From contig NC_089726.1 in NCBI RefSeq assembly GCF_035083965.1, forward strand, positions 11,785,501 through 11,849,500: 64,000 nucleotides of DNA. Direction: 5' to 3'. Position numbers and translations under genes: made by a program. The notes beneath the pieces were generated by a model. It did no database searches. It was not told where the DNA came from and saw only the letters and a program-made list of their open reading frames with translations. Below are positions 11,701 through 22,057 of the stretch, piece after piece (position 1 is the first letter of the stretch; the number at the start of each line of letters is the position of its first letter). This stretch comes from Branchiostoma lanceolatum. Its lineage: Eukaryota > Chordata > Leptocardii > Amphioxiformes > Branchiostomatidae.

Positions 11701-14700
11701 GGGTGTTCATAGATGTATGTGAATCAAACCTCACCTGATCAGTGTATCTGATAGACATGTTTCCATAGTAATTACAAAGTCAGTGAAACATGATGCAGTA
11801 GCAAGATGGTGGCAGGGCAAGGAATATGTTGTGATCTGCAGAGTAAATCATGTGACTAACACATCCGGTAGACAGTAAACCAGGATATAGATATGTAGGG
11901 GCATGGTGACATACATGCAAGCTGGCAAATGTTGATAGTAAATTATAGAGTGGAACAATGTAAATATTCTAAGGGCAATAGTTCAGCTAACCCCCAAAAA
12001 TTGTCTGTAAACAGCGTCAAAAGCAACACCCAGGAAGACCTTCTGGACTGTTGTGTACATTTACAAAGTCAAAATAACATCAAAGTCCCTGAGTTGTAAC
12101 CTTTCCTGGGTTGTGCCTTCGAATACCCTGCACTGAATATGGCTGTAAAGTTAGAATTTATTCTCTGTGAAATCATGGAGCTACTAATTTACTTTGTTTA
12201 ACTATTTTGAGGTTCACGTGGGGCACAAAGTCCACCTGTACTTGTGGCTTTGTAAAGATGTATGGCTTTTACATGTTGCTTCACACAACATCCATACTCA
12301 CTGTGGCAGACTGTTCCTCTCCGGGGGCTGCCTCTGGGTCTCCTCATAGCTGGGTGGGGGCAGTGGAGGGGCTGGGGAAGACACATGAGGGTATTAATGT
12401 GTGAAACTGCATTAGATTTACTAGTCACAGGTAATTTTCATACTAACTGTTATTACTGTTACGTTGATGTTTTTTCACTGTAGTCACAGTTACGATGTGG
12501 TCTATTAACGTTTCAGATAGTAACATCTGTGAGAGTGAGAGAGAAGCATACTTATTTTTTTTCTGTATGCACAATAGTTAGTGTGTTACGTTATGTCCTT
12601 ACCTGACCCAAAGCCAACCCCCTCGTACCCAGAGATGCTGTCCATCTTGTCGACCGATGGTGCGGAGGGCTCCGCAGCTGCTGCTGCAGGGGGTCCCCCA
12701 CCCTGCTGGTATCCCGCAGGGGGCGGCTGTCCTGGTGCAAAACCAACCTGGGGGGGTGGACCCCCTGGTGCAGGGTACCCCCCTGGCTGGCCCTGAGGGG
12801 GGTACCCTGGCTGACCTTGAGGAGGGTACCCTGGTTGTCCTTGAGGGGGGTACCCTGGTTGTCCTTGTTGACCATAGGATTGCTGGGGGCTGGAAGAGAT
12901 GATAGACTGTTCAAGGCAACTTATGTAGTAAAAGAGCATGGGAAAAATAAGTGGGACCTTAAAGGAAGAACGTAAGACATGATGTAGGAGTAAAAAAGTA
13001 TTTTTCTAATGTTGATACATGTATGTACAAAAGAGATTAAATGAAAGAAACTTAATTATTATCAACCAAATTATTGTTAATTTGAAGGTATCTGAGGCCT
13101 ACAAGTAGTTGGTGAAAAGGCCTTTAGTGCACTTAATGAAACATACTTCCTGCAGATATTAAAGAAATATATCATTACTTGTCCTTCGAACTAAAAAAAG
13201 GACCTTGCTGCAGGCTGTTAGAAGTGTGTGTTTACCGTTAAACACACAAAAACTGTTGGGGTCCAATACATATTAACTACACAACAGTCCAAAGGCCTTG
13301 AAATGGTCGCAACGTTCAAAATACGCCCTCCACGAGTCGCCAGGGCTAGCAAGACTTGAATACGAGTGCTGATTCTTATACCCGAAGAAGGGAGGCAATG
13401 CTTAGCCTTAGCTTGATTTGTGGTGCAGTATTAACATTCCGTCACCTCCACTTCCTCATTAATATAACTCAGATCCCCACAATTTCACGCCCTATTTCAA
13501 GGACAGCCAGCTACATGTCTACTGGAACCCTGCGGGGATATATGTCAATATCACGTATCTAATCCTTCCTGGCATGCGATCAAAACTCTCAACATTTCTG
13601 AAGTACAGACGTGCGTTTGATATCTCAGCACAACTCACTTTGCCCCCAACAGTGGTTTCCGCTCTCCCTGGTCCGCCATGTCTCCTGCCTCCCTGCCTTA
13701 GCGCTACACCTGTCGCAGTACTCTAACCTGAACAGGTATACTAGTAGTCGCCACCGCTAAATCATGGCCTGCGCCAGGTTCGGGTCTGCCTTTTTACCGG
13801 AATGCCCCGGAATGCCCTTTTTACACCGGAATGCCCATAAAGGAGGGTGAATTCTACCGGAATACACCATTCTTTGATGAGTAAACATCACAGGTTGCTG
13901 TATTTCGGCATGAAATGATATGTTTATGGCCCAGGGAACGAGAAATCACTAGAAATTAGTGATGGCCTTGGCGTCGGCTCCCCCGCCTGTCGCCATGTTT
14001 GTTTCTATTGCGGATTACAATGTTTGTTTAGCGAGAAATGCACAAAAAGGAGGTGAAATGTCGCAAATAAAGTATGCTTTGGTAAGTTAACATCGCAGGT
14101 TGTTATACTTTGGCACAAGATAACGTATACGTGACCCTGGCCATGGGAACTAGACATTACCGGGCGATCCCGGCCGGTCGCGTCGCTAAAGAAGCATATC
14201 GGAATATTAATAAACAATATGGTGGACTTTGTTGAATAAGGGAGCGTCCAGTCTTTGAGGTAATAATCTAAAGGAATCTCTCAACCTTCACATGTGCGCT
14301 TTCACATTTCACATTCACACCAATCCGACGCCGGTAGCGTGGATTTTGCCCGTTTGAGGTGAACTTGGTAAATTTGGTCTTTGAATTCCTCCGACTGTCT
14401 GGTCCGTTCTCTTTTCAATTAGCAGCGCGATGCTTTTCGCTAGCATACGAACTCGAAATTGTAGCATAGCTGCTTATTTCTTGTGGAATGTACTGTATAT
14501 TCTAAAATTCCGTTGCTTTCTATGTTGTTTCCGTCGGTCAAACGTTCTAAATTGTTACTTATTTTCGCGCGTTAGTAAATCTGCCTAAGGCACTATTGTA
14601 ATTCATTCATTATCTCCCCTGCGCCCTCCATTGTAATATCTACATTATACTTGTTAGTTGATCACCGACATACATAGGCAATATTTGCGTTATAATCAAT

Positions 14701-17421
14701 GTGGTACGCGTGCGCCCAATGGCCTTCAAGCGGTAAACTTGCGACCGCTTTGAATTTCTAATTTGTATCAGTGAACTGTATCTGTTCAACATCTGTTTTG
14801 TTGTGACCTATACTTAGCCCAGTTTGGCAAAAATGTGCAATAAAGGTCTTCTTCTTTCTTCTTTATCCCTCACTTAGGAGAGCCAAGGAGAGCATAGCTT
14901 CATGACACTTATTAAAAATATCATAAACATATCGCCCGGTAATGTCTCTAAGTTCCCAGGATATACGTTATTTCATGCCCAAATACAGCAACCTGCAATG
15001 TTAACTTGCCAAAGCATACTGTATTTCCGAAATTTCACCTCTTTTTATATGTATATCTCACCGTGACCCCACCAAACAAACACTGTAATCCGCAATAAAA
15101 ACAAACATGGCGACTGATGGGGGCGCCGACGCCGATGCCGATGGTCATCATTAATTTCTAGTGATTTCTCGTTCCCTGGGGCATAAATATATCATTTCAT
15201 GCCAAAATACAGCAACCTGTGATGTTAACTCATCAAAGAATGGTGTATTCCGGTAGAATTCACCCTCCTTTATGGGCATTCCAGGGCATTCCGGTGTAAA
15301 AAGGGCATTCCGGGGCATTCCGGTAAAAAGACAGACCGGCGACCAGGTTCTACTTTGACCCGCAAAGGTTCACACGGCCCACGTGATGTTGAGTCGACCG
15401 GACCCGCCCCCCGAGAGGTTATTACAGGGCAGTTTCCTTCCTGTTACAACTGTCTCTCTACCCTGCGGATCGAGAGGGCCCGAGAGCCCAACGTACGGGT
15501 GGGCGTGGTCAGAAGTATTTCAGGAAATTGCACAAGGATTACACAACTCCTTAGGAAATTGCACAAGGATTGCACAATTCCGCTTCACTAGCCTGTACTA
15601 AGTTTTAGCTTACAGCATGTGACAGGGCAGCGTGGGCGGAGGAAGTTTACATCTTGATAACCAGCCCTACCCCCCAGTAGTTATGTACAGTACATGGCGT
15701 TTCCTTCCTGTTGTTCAACCGCTTTAATATCTGAGCAAAAAAAGGCGGGAAATAAAAAATATCCTGTCTCAAACTTTTGCAACATGTTGGCGCTATAGTG
15801 CTAGTGAATTAATTAGAATGCGTTATTATCCGAGATCAAAAATGTTTTACTGCAATCTAGAATCCAGATCAAAGTTCATGTGTTAAGTTTAAATGGTGAT
15901 ATATTAGCAAAGATGTGACGCTATCATGTTTTTTTATTTATTTCAGTCCGCTATAAAACATAGTCTACCTTAGTATTACATGGAAGACTTAGGTCACTCG
16001 AAGAGCAGTACATTCCAATGTAGGTACACGTGGCTGTCACTTATTGATTTAACAAAATACTTGCAAATATTTGAGATGTTTTAATGCGGATGGTAAGTTG
16101 TACCAAGCTGCTATTTGTTGACAATAATTCTTATGATGAAATGACAATTATTCCAGTAGAACAGCAAGTTGTACGACGTGTATGACGTTGTTCGCTTTAT
16201 TACGGCGCAGACTAAACGTATACTTAGCATTACTTACGGAACACCATTATTAGGAATATCAATATTTAAACTTTCAAGTGCAAGTGCTCTAAAAGGAGCC
16301 AAGTGCCCCGTTTTTTGGGTAAATGTTGTGATTAAATAGAGTTCTCAGAAACTAACACGCACACAACTTCTGCTTAACGAAAAACTAACCTCCTGTTCAG
16401 GATGTGCCAAACGTCTGGTTCGTGCAAAGTAGGGTTTAGCACCAATCAAAACCGAGCTATGGACGTCAGAATTCTTAAATGACATGATCCGATAGTGTGA
16501 TAAAGGAAAAGTATTTTTTTTCAATTCTTTTACTCTTATCTATGAGAAGACAATTACCTTTTTTAGTAATCTAAATGATAGGAAGAATTTTAAAGCTGTT
16601 GTCAATTTGTCTTGACCTCGGTGTCACTTTTGCCTTTATCATGAAACTGTTCGCACGGAACTGATATAAGAACACGTCATGTTGGCTGATTAGTAGTTTT
16701 ATGGATCAACATGCGACATACTTTTGTAGGGTTAACTTTAATGTTTCATATCAGGGCAGCTGGTCTTGTACCTAGAGTCGTCTGTCTCACCCGACAGGTA
16801 CGTTCATCTCTCCGGTTGAAACGCAAAGTCACCTAACAGCGCGGAATGAGATTATCATATCAGATCACATGCCGGATATGAAATACCAGGGGAGCAAAAA
16901 CATATACAGCCTGAAAGATAGCGCGACTGGCCCACATCACACCGTTGGTCAAAGCATTCGAGCTTTAGGGCGAAGATCTGAGACTTGCGCCGTAATTTTC
17001 AAGACCAAAATGCCATCCCAGCGCAAGTGATTGCATTGTAATATCGTAAAAAGGCCTACATAGCGAGCAGAGCCGGGGAATTACAAATTGTGTATGCAGT
17101 GGCCACTCAGAATTTGTTTACCAAACATTGCGATAGTAGGCACTTAACACAATCCTGTGTGACTTGCACGGCGTACGCACTGCACCTATGTGGATATAAC
17201 TGCCTGATGATCAGACAATCTGTGGATCACGGTATGTCAGACAGTCGATGTTAGCATGCCACTCAACCTTGAAATGCCGTCTGTTCGAGTACCCTGACCC
17301 TAGTCAGTCCACCCCCCTCCCCCTTAAGTTTCAGTTACCTGGGCTGTGGATATCCACCGTACTGCTGTTGAGGCTGATACTGCCCCTGGACCTGCACACC
17401 GACCATCCGCGGGTCCGCCAT
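8717..17421 (-). CDS. SSUH2: SSUH2 (ssu-2 homologue), DnaJ-type zinc-finger protein
   Basis: Exons in coding order: 17339-17421 (1a) or 13639-13679 (1b); 12603-12889; 12302-12371; 11436-11565; 11141-11201; 10901-11025; 10724-10786; 10256-10359; 9642-9734; 9390-9492; 9071-9175; 8717-8863. The proteins are 456 or 442 aa. Exon 2 encodes a Pro/Gly/Gln-rich region with GQPGYPP repeats. The core (PGITEEDAREALGQYV, WDIQAQAPAMFQ) matches the SSUH2 family. Exons 7-9 encode six CxxCxGxG-like motifs (CHTCLGLG, CHHCHATG, CHHCHGSG, CTWCHGSG, CHQCHGLG, CPTCGAQG), like the zinc region of DnaJ/Hsp40. The C terminus FVYGFEHKVHAPDYP, then CCWGC, is the family's conserved end. Mammalian SSUH2 is linked to tooth development; the biochemical role is poorly known, and no J domain is present. 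Identification is firm; exon 1 choice is inferred. Confidence 0.93.
9791..9850. repeat. two tandem 30-bp units in an SSUH2 intron
   Basis: TTATTTGTAATAGCACATTA followed by CAGGGTTTTC occurs twice without a gap. It is intronic and probably a recent slippage event. Confidence 0.9.
13639..13679 (-). CDS. SSUH2: SSUH2 alternative first exon 1b
   Basis: ATG begins MADQGERKPLLGA and runs to a GTGAGT donor with two bases left over, exactly the phase required by exon 2. The 1a exon also starts with MAD and leaves two bases. Two such matches by chance are unlikely, so this is probably an internal promoter with its own N terminus. The N terminus would lack the Gln/Tyr-rich start of 1a. Confidence 0.65.
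13781..15340. mobile_element. long-inverted-repeat (foldback) DNA transposon, non-autonomous
   Basis: The left arm (about 13781-14190) starts with GGTCTGCCTTTTTACCGGAA and contains repeated CCGGAATGCCC blocks. Its reverse complement forms the right arm (about 14930-15340), so the termini are about 400 bp. Imperfect copies of GCG(A)CCAGGTT at 13771-13780 and 15339-15349 look like a target duplication of 8-10 bp. Each arm contains two diverged copies of one module about 190 bp apart (near 13886 and 14080 on the left, 14990 and 15210 on the right). The 700-bp centre has no transposase frame; it ends in CAATAAAGGTCTTCTTC-type sequence, which may be a LINE tail. The element lies in SSUH2 intron 1 between exons 1a and 1b. 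Confidence 0.8.
15522..15582. repeat. two tandem ~30-bp units, AGGAAATTGCACAAGGATT
   Basis: AGGAAATTGCACAAGGATTA and AGGAAATTGCACAAGGATTG occur in tandem within SSUH2 intron 1. No function is suggested. Confidence 0.8.
17339..17421 (-). CDS. SSUH2: SSUH2 first exon 1a
   Basis: ATG opens MADPRMVGVQVQGQYQPQQQ, then YGGYPQP, and splices at a GTAACT donor in phase with exon 2, whose start (SPQQSYGQQGQ) continues the same Gln/Tyr/Pro composition. That continuity supports it as the main start. Confidence 0.8.
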
Positions 17422-18739
17422 GTCTGCTAGTCGGAACCACCACGCCTTCCTCCTCTACTGTTAGCCTGGTTTCGGAGGGTGGGATGGGTCGGAATGTAGC
17501 CCGGACTGCACGGGTACGGAGAAGTACGAAGTTGTTTATGGGAAGTACTACTTCACGCCGCCAGGAGAGTTAACAGTTGACCTCTCGGGGTGACAGGTTG
17601 ACCTGAGGCGTGTTAACTTTCACAGGTGGTTTAATGAGTCTGATCGCGCAACTTGTTGAATGGAAGTATTCTCCAAGCAGGGGTTTCGGTCGGGGGTATT
17701 TATGAATGGCCTCGATTTTTAACCTCTTCCTCCCTTCATGCCACTGAGAAAGTATCGGTGCGTTCCGTGACAGAGGTGAAGGGAGGAAGACGTTAAAATC
17801 GCGGCCACTACTAGAACACCTCCCCCCCGACCGAAACCCCTTCTTGGATGATAGAACGGGAGGGACAACGGGAGGAAGTGAAAGTTGTAACAACCGAGAG
17901 TGGTTTCCAATGAATAGATAAGTATGACGACCACTGAGGCTTTTGAAGATCTTGCGTAATGATTCATGTGAGGACAAGGTTGCTGCTGACTTTATTGGAT
18001 CTGGTGGGGCTTGGACAGTTTCGGCAGGAGGAACTGTAGAGGTAGAAGCGACAGATACCGTATCAAAAGACAAATTCGAAAGTCAAGTTGATTACTTTGC
18101 ACTGCTTCAGGCTGTATAAAGACTGGAAAAAGGCAGATGAAGACTCTAAAAGTAATGAGTCTGTAACAATAAAATTATCAATTCTCTCCAAAGACAATGA
18201 AAGGGATAGATACAAATAGGGATGAAAACGTTTATCTTAAATGGCCATCAATAAACATGCAGTTGTGCAGCGTAAGGCAGCAGCGCCACCTGCCGAGAGT
18301 TACTTTTCTGCAATGGTCACCGACTAACTCGAAGGCTGAGCTGCAGGAAGAAGATCTACGTCCGTATAGTATACGTAACCGACATTAACACAGGGAGATC
18401 TCCAATCTCCCTTGTTGGTTAGATATCAGTGGAATATATGTAGAATCTATAATGTTCAGTTTTATACCTGTTCCAACATTAGTCACGACAGCTGTGCACC
18501 CCTCACCAGTCCGATTATCTGCACTAAACCTGTTGCTGCGCTTTTACGCGTAAGTGGAGGAGTCTTCTAGCGAAAAGGCAAAGAAAGACAATAGCCCCAT
18601 TGTCGGTATAGTGTTCGTGAAGTGAATGCTGGTGACACTGCTTTTAACCCGTACAAGGATTTTGAACCGCGAAACATTTTAAACTCCCTTTTCGAGATTT
18701 TAAGACATAGAGGGAATGGTATAACACGAGCGAACATGT
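17422..18739. other. region upstream of SSUH2 exon 1a
   Basis: This is presumably the SSUH2 promoter and 5' UTR near 17430, then a foldback MITE at 17667-17853. The rest is unremarkable AT-rich DNA with no supported exon. Confidence 0.5.
17667..17853. mobile_element. foldback MITE, GGGGTTTCGGTCGGGGG termini
   Basis: The 30-bp ends TATTCTCCAAGCA, then GGGGTTTCGGTCGGGGG and their inverse are followed by inner arms that also pair: TTTTTAACCTCTTCCTCCCT on the left matches the reverse complement of 17770-17800. Nearly the whole 187 bp therefore folds on itself. A single related arm lies at 62936-63015. A reading frame of 167 codons crosses it on the minus strand but is a by-product of the palindrome. 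Confidence 0.75.
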
Positions 18740-18748
18740 TATTACCTC

Positions 18749-18898
18749 GTCCCCATGGTGACACAGATCAAACACGCCATTCTTAATATGCAGCTTCCTC
18801 GTTGCCATGGTAACGCAGATCAGAGGTATGACCGTGGCATTTGCAGGACGTAAACTGGCTCTTTTGTCATGGCGGAGGCAGTGGCGTTACCTAGCAAC
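18749..18898. promoter_or_regulatory. cluster of three RFX X-box motifs
   Basis: GTCCCCATGGTGAC (18749-18762), GTTGCCATGGTAAC (18801-18814) and GTTACCTAGCAAC (18886-18898) all fit the RFX X-box (RYYRCC, 1-3 bases, GGYRAC-type half site). The second and third are near-ideal. X-boxes mark promoters of ciliary genes in animals. They surround the start of the small gene candidate at 18869 and lie between SSUH2 and a Tctex1 dynein light chain. Binding is inferred from sequence only. Confidence 0.7.
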
Positions 18899-19211
18899 AA
18901 GGGTGCTGGGTGAGTAAAGGTCAGGCTAGGATCTTGGTAATGGATTTGGCCCTAATACAATATACAGGATTTCTTTGTCGTCATGTACTTCACACCACTG
19001 ATTGATTTTCTTATTATGTTATAGTTCTGTTCAATCACCATCCGCTAGGAAGAAGATAAATTTGAATATTGAACATTTGAGAAAGAAAAGAGAAACATTG
19101 GCCCTGTGCACCGGTATTGAAATTATATGTAGCTTTAGATCAATATTACATACCTATCTTTTTTCTGATGAAAAGTGTTCTACTTGGAAGAGAGTATGTA
19201 TTTACATGTAA
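18869..19211 (+). CDS. unrecognised small gene candidate, two exons
   Basis: ATG at 18869 encodes MAEAVALPSNKGA and ends at a good GTGAGT donor (18910). An acceptor at 19023-19024 continues in frame as GSVQSPSARKKINLNIEHLR, then KKRETLALCTG. The frame stays open to a stop at 19209-19211 (about 75 aa), or may splice on from a GTATGT at 19194 in phase 0. I do not recognise the protein. The start is embedded in three RFX motifs, so a ciliary role is a reasonable guess. It could also be a non-coding first exon; support is phase, splice signals and promoter context only. Confidence 0.4.
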
Positions 19212-19600
19212 CGTATGTATTTGGAAGCTGACGTTGGAAGCTGGGAAGTAATTTTAATTCTACCCCTACCCCACCATCGTCAATGATCAGTCCCTAGCTG
19301 ACCATAAAATGAAGAACGGCCCAACCAATTTTGATTTACAAGCTAATAACTTACATCCAGTTCATTCCATAGTTTTGTGGACTTCACTTCGGAAGTAGAC
19401 CAGACGTCTAATTTGGCTGCATTATGTACATTATACATGCACACATATTCATTACTTCTGCCATCTGGCCACTTCGCACCGACATCGTGGTAAATTGGAA
19501 ACTACTGTTTTTATCATCAAAGGTATGGGGATTGGGGAAGCACAGGATATCAGAAAACCGCTATGTCATATAACAACCACAGTGTAGAACTACACTAACT

Positions 19601-19639
<39 letters not shown>

Positions 19640-21250
19640 CAGTATTACCATAAATAAAGGACAAATTTGAGAAAAAAAGGATTTCACACTAATAAAGAAG
19701 GGAATCAAACGTGTTATGCCTATCAGCATTATGCACTCTGCAAAAGATAAGAAAACAAATAATCTCATCACTCTTGCCTTGGGTAAATGTTTAGTTTTTA
19801 CCATACTGATAATCGCCAGAGCAAACCCGTATCAACTAAAAAGGCTCCCTTGGTGTCCGCGGGCTAACTATAAAGGAATTAGAGCCCTTTCCCTTGTTGA
19901 TGAAGAGATTGTCCCGACTCAGGTTACCTGTATTGTGTGAGCGAACCGCCATACAAACACTGAAAACCTGGTGGTATTAGAAGGTTAGGTTGGTCAGCAA
20001 TTGACGTAACCGTTGTTATAACAAGGAGGTTTAAAATAACTGTCGTGACTGTACATCTATTTGATTCAAGATGTACACGATAACGTCATTTGCGTTTTTT
20101 CAGCTTTTTGTACCTTGTTCACAATGTAGGTACTGCTTTAAAATGGATGTTGCAACTTTGAGATTATCCCATCGACAAAAGCAGTATTATTTAGTATTTC
20201 CTTTTTCAAATGATGAGAATTCCAAGACACGTCTGTGATGACAGATGAAAGCAAAAATTGATCAAGGGGCAGTGAAAGTTAAATAAGAAAGGAGGGAAGG
20301 AAGAGGAAACACAAAGAAAAGTCTTAAACGCGCCAGGACATGCTAGAAACAAAGCACGTACAGTCTGGACGTCGTGTTTTGCTCTGTGTTCTCAGTGCGT
20401 TTCTGCATGTGTGACACGTCCTGTGGTCTGGGTTTGTTGTGCCAGGGTGTACCATGTGAGTGGGCACATTTCCACCGACATAACAATGTCACATACAGGA
20501 GTTTTAAGCACCAGTTTCACTTCTCTAACACGTTTGTCGCCTCATTTCTATAGTACTTTATGTCAGATCCGATCAGTTCTTATTAAGATACCCGAAACAC
20601 CTTAATAACCTCCCATAACTCCATTGACAGCCACCCTCGAGTCAAAATAAAGGACTCTTAAGATTGTCCTCGGCTCTTAGTTTCCATGGCGGTTGATCGA
20701 TCTCGATTAGTTTTGGTCTCAGCTAATCCTCCACGCTTTATGTTTGGAGACCTGTGAGTGGCCAAACAAGGCCCCCTTCACGCTCTTGAATATTCATAGC
20801 CATGTTTTCAGACCTTTCTCGCCATTGGCTGTCCGAATTCTTTTGCGCTTTACTTGCGCTCTTATTGTTTGTGACATGGTACATAAATATGCTTTTAGCT
20901 TATCTGTGTGGTTCTTGTGTTGCGGGTTACATGTGTAGAGTCACCAGTTCGGGCGGACGTGAGTGACGTGTCAAACAGAGTAGGGTAATGAAAATATTGT
21001 CTTTTCTGCCCGGCTGTTGTTGGATACCTCCACAGGTGGGTGGAACGATTGCACAACTCTGGTGTGGCTCGTGGCGTGTGAACAGAACAGTGCAGGCGGA
21101 CTACATGGCCGGTTGCATGGTTCGTTAACTGCAACAGAGCGCCACTCCGAGGTAAACACATTTACCTGTAATTGATGACTTTTTCAGTCAGCTAACGGCT
21201 CTTTTCGGATTAATGCGTTAGTTACGAGCGAATTCGAAAGAGGAGAGAAA
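19212..21250. other. intergenic before the Tctex1 gene
   Basis: No coding exon is supported. It contains a (TA)n run at about 19604-19635 and otherwise AT-rich unique-looking DNA. The last few hundred bases are presumably the Tctex1 gene promoter; no TATA box or clear X-box was found there. Confidence 0.5.
19604..19635. repeat. (TA)16 microsatellite
   Basis: A pure TA dinucleotide run with no functional context. Confidence 0.95.
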
Positions 21251-22057
21251 ATGAGCAAGGCAAATTTAGCGAAGCGGGCGAGTCGGCACGACTTGGTCGG
21301 CGGCGGCGGCGGCGGCGGCGGCTCGGGCAAGCCGAAGCAGATGACCCGGCGGCAGCCGTCGCTGGCCTCCCTGGGCAGACGAGACACCAGCAGTAGTTTC
21401 GGGACTGGTAAAGATGAGACAGCGAAGGTGGACAGTCGTCGTCTGTATCAGCAACAGGAGATAGACAAGGGAGAGATACACATGACCATCGCGGGCGTGT
21501 CCGGAGCGGGGAAGGCTTCGCAAGAAGCCACGCCGCCCTCACCCGTCAACCTCCGCAGTCTCATGGTCACCAAACGGCTGGCCATGAACTTCAAGAGGAT
21601 GGCGGCGCAGAGGGTGGCGGATAAGAAAGGTGCGAGTTACCTGGCCCACACGGACCGGCCGTGGAGGCCGCAGCACCCGCGCCCGCCAGAGGAGGACGAG
21701 CCGGAGCAAGAACACACGTATCAACTCGGCCCTGTCTCCAAATTCTTCTCGGGACGCGCCGAGAAAGCGCTATCAGAACTGTTAGAGGAGAGGCTGTGTG
21801 ATTACGAATACAACTCTGGCACGGCCGGACTGATAACCAAGAACTTATGCGAGGAGGCAAAGCAGAGGATGAAGGAATTCCTACCGCCCAGGTATAAACT
21901 TATCAGCGTGGCAAACATAGGGGAGCGCCACTCTCAGGACATACGGGTGGCGTCCCGCTGCGCATGGGACCCGAGTGTCGACACCTTCGCGTCCTCCACG
22001 TTTGAGAACGGCAGCGTGTTCTGCGTGGCGACGGTGTATGCCGTGTACATGGAATAG
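21251..22057 (+). CDS. Tctex1-domain dynein light chain (DYNLT4/TCTEX1D4-like)
   Basis: A single-exon gene of 268 codons. Residues about 155-268 form a Tctex1/DYNLT domain: YQLGPVSKFFSGRAEKAL, CDYEYNSGTAGLITKNLCEE, PPRYKLISVANIG, ASRCAWDPSVD and the closing VFCVATVYAVYME. The family dimerises and links cargo or inner parts of axonemal and cytoplasmic dyneins. The N-terminal half is low-complexity, with eight glycines (residues 17-24, a GGC repeat) and basic, Ser-rich stretches. Mammalian TCTEX1D4 also has a long N-terminal extension and a single coding exon, so that is the nearest match; DYNLT5 is an alternative. The start sits in GAAAATGA, is the first ATG, and is followed by continuous coding composition. 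Confidence 0.9.
   Translation: MSKANLAKRASRHDLVGGGGGGGGSGKPKQMTRRQPSLASLGRRDTSSSFGTGKDETAKVDSRRLYQQQEIDKGEIHMTIAGVSGAGKASQEATPPSPVNLRSLMVTKRLAMNFKRMAAQRVADKKGASYLAHTDRPWRPQHPRPPEEDEPEQEHTYQLGPVSKFFSGRAEKALSELLEERLCDYEYNSGTAGLITKNLCEEAKQRMKEFLPPRYKLISVANIGERHSQDIRVASRCAWDPSVDTFASSTFENGSVFCVATVYAVYME

Noticed and set aside
12591-12914. Alternative long frames over SSUH2 exon 2, both strands
   Set aside because: They are shadows of a GC-rich Pro/Gly/Gln repeat; only the frame that matches the splice phases fits the SSUH2 chain.
17570-18073. 167-codon minus-strand frame upstream of SSUH2
   Set aside because: Its first part lies across the foldback MITE and the codon pattern has no family signature; a palindrome can hold open frames on both strands.
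19716-19940. 74-codon frame as further exon of the X-box gene
   Set aside because: It has no clear acceptor in phase and no recognisable composition.
21222-21860. Antisense frames opposite the Tctex1 gene
   Set aside because: They arise from the GC-rich sense coding sequence and show Arg/Ser/Pro-rich nonsense composition.
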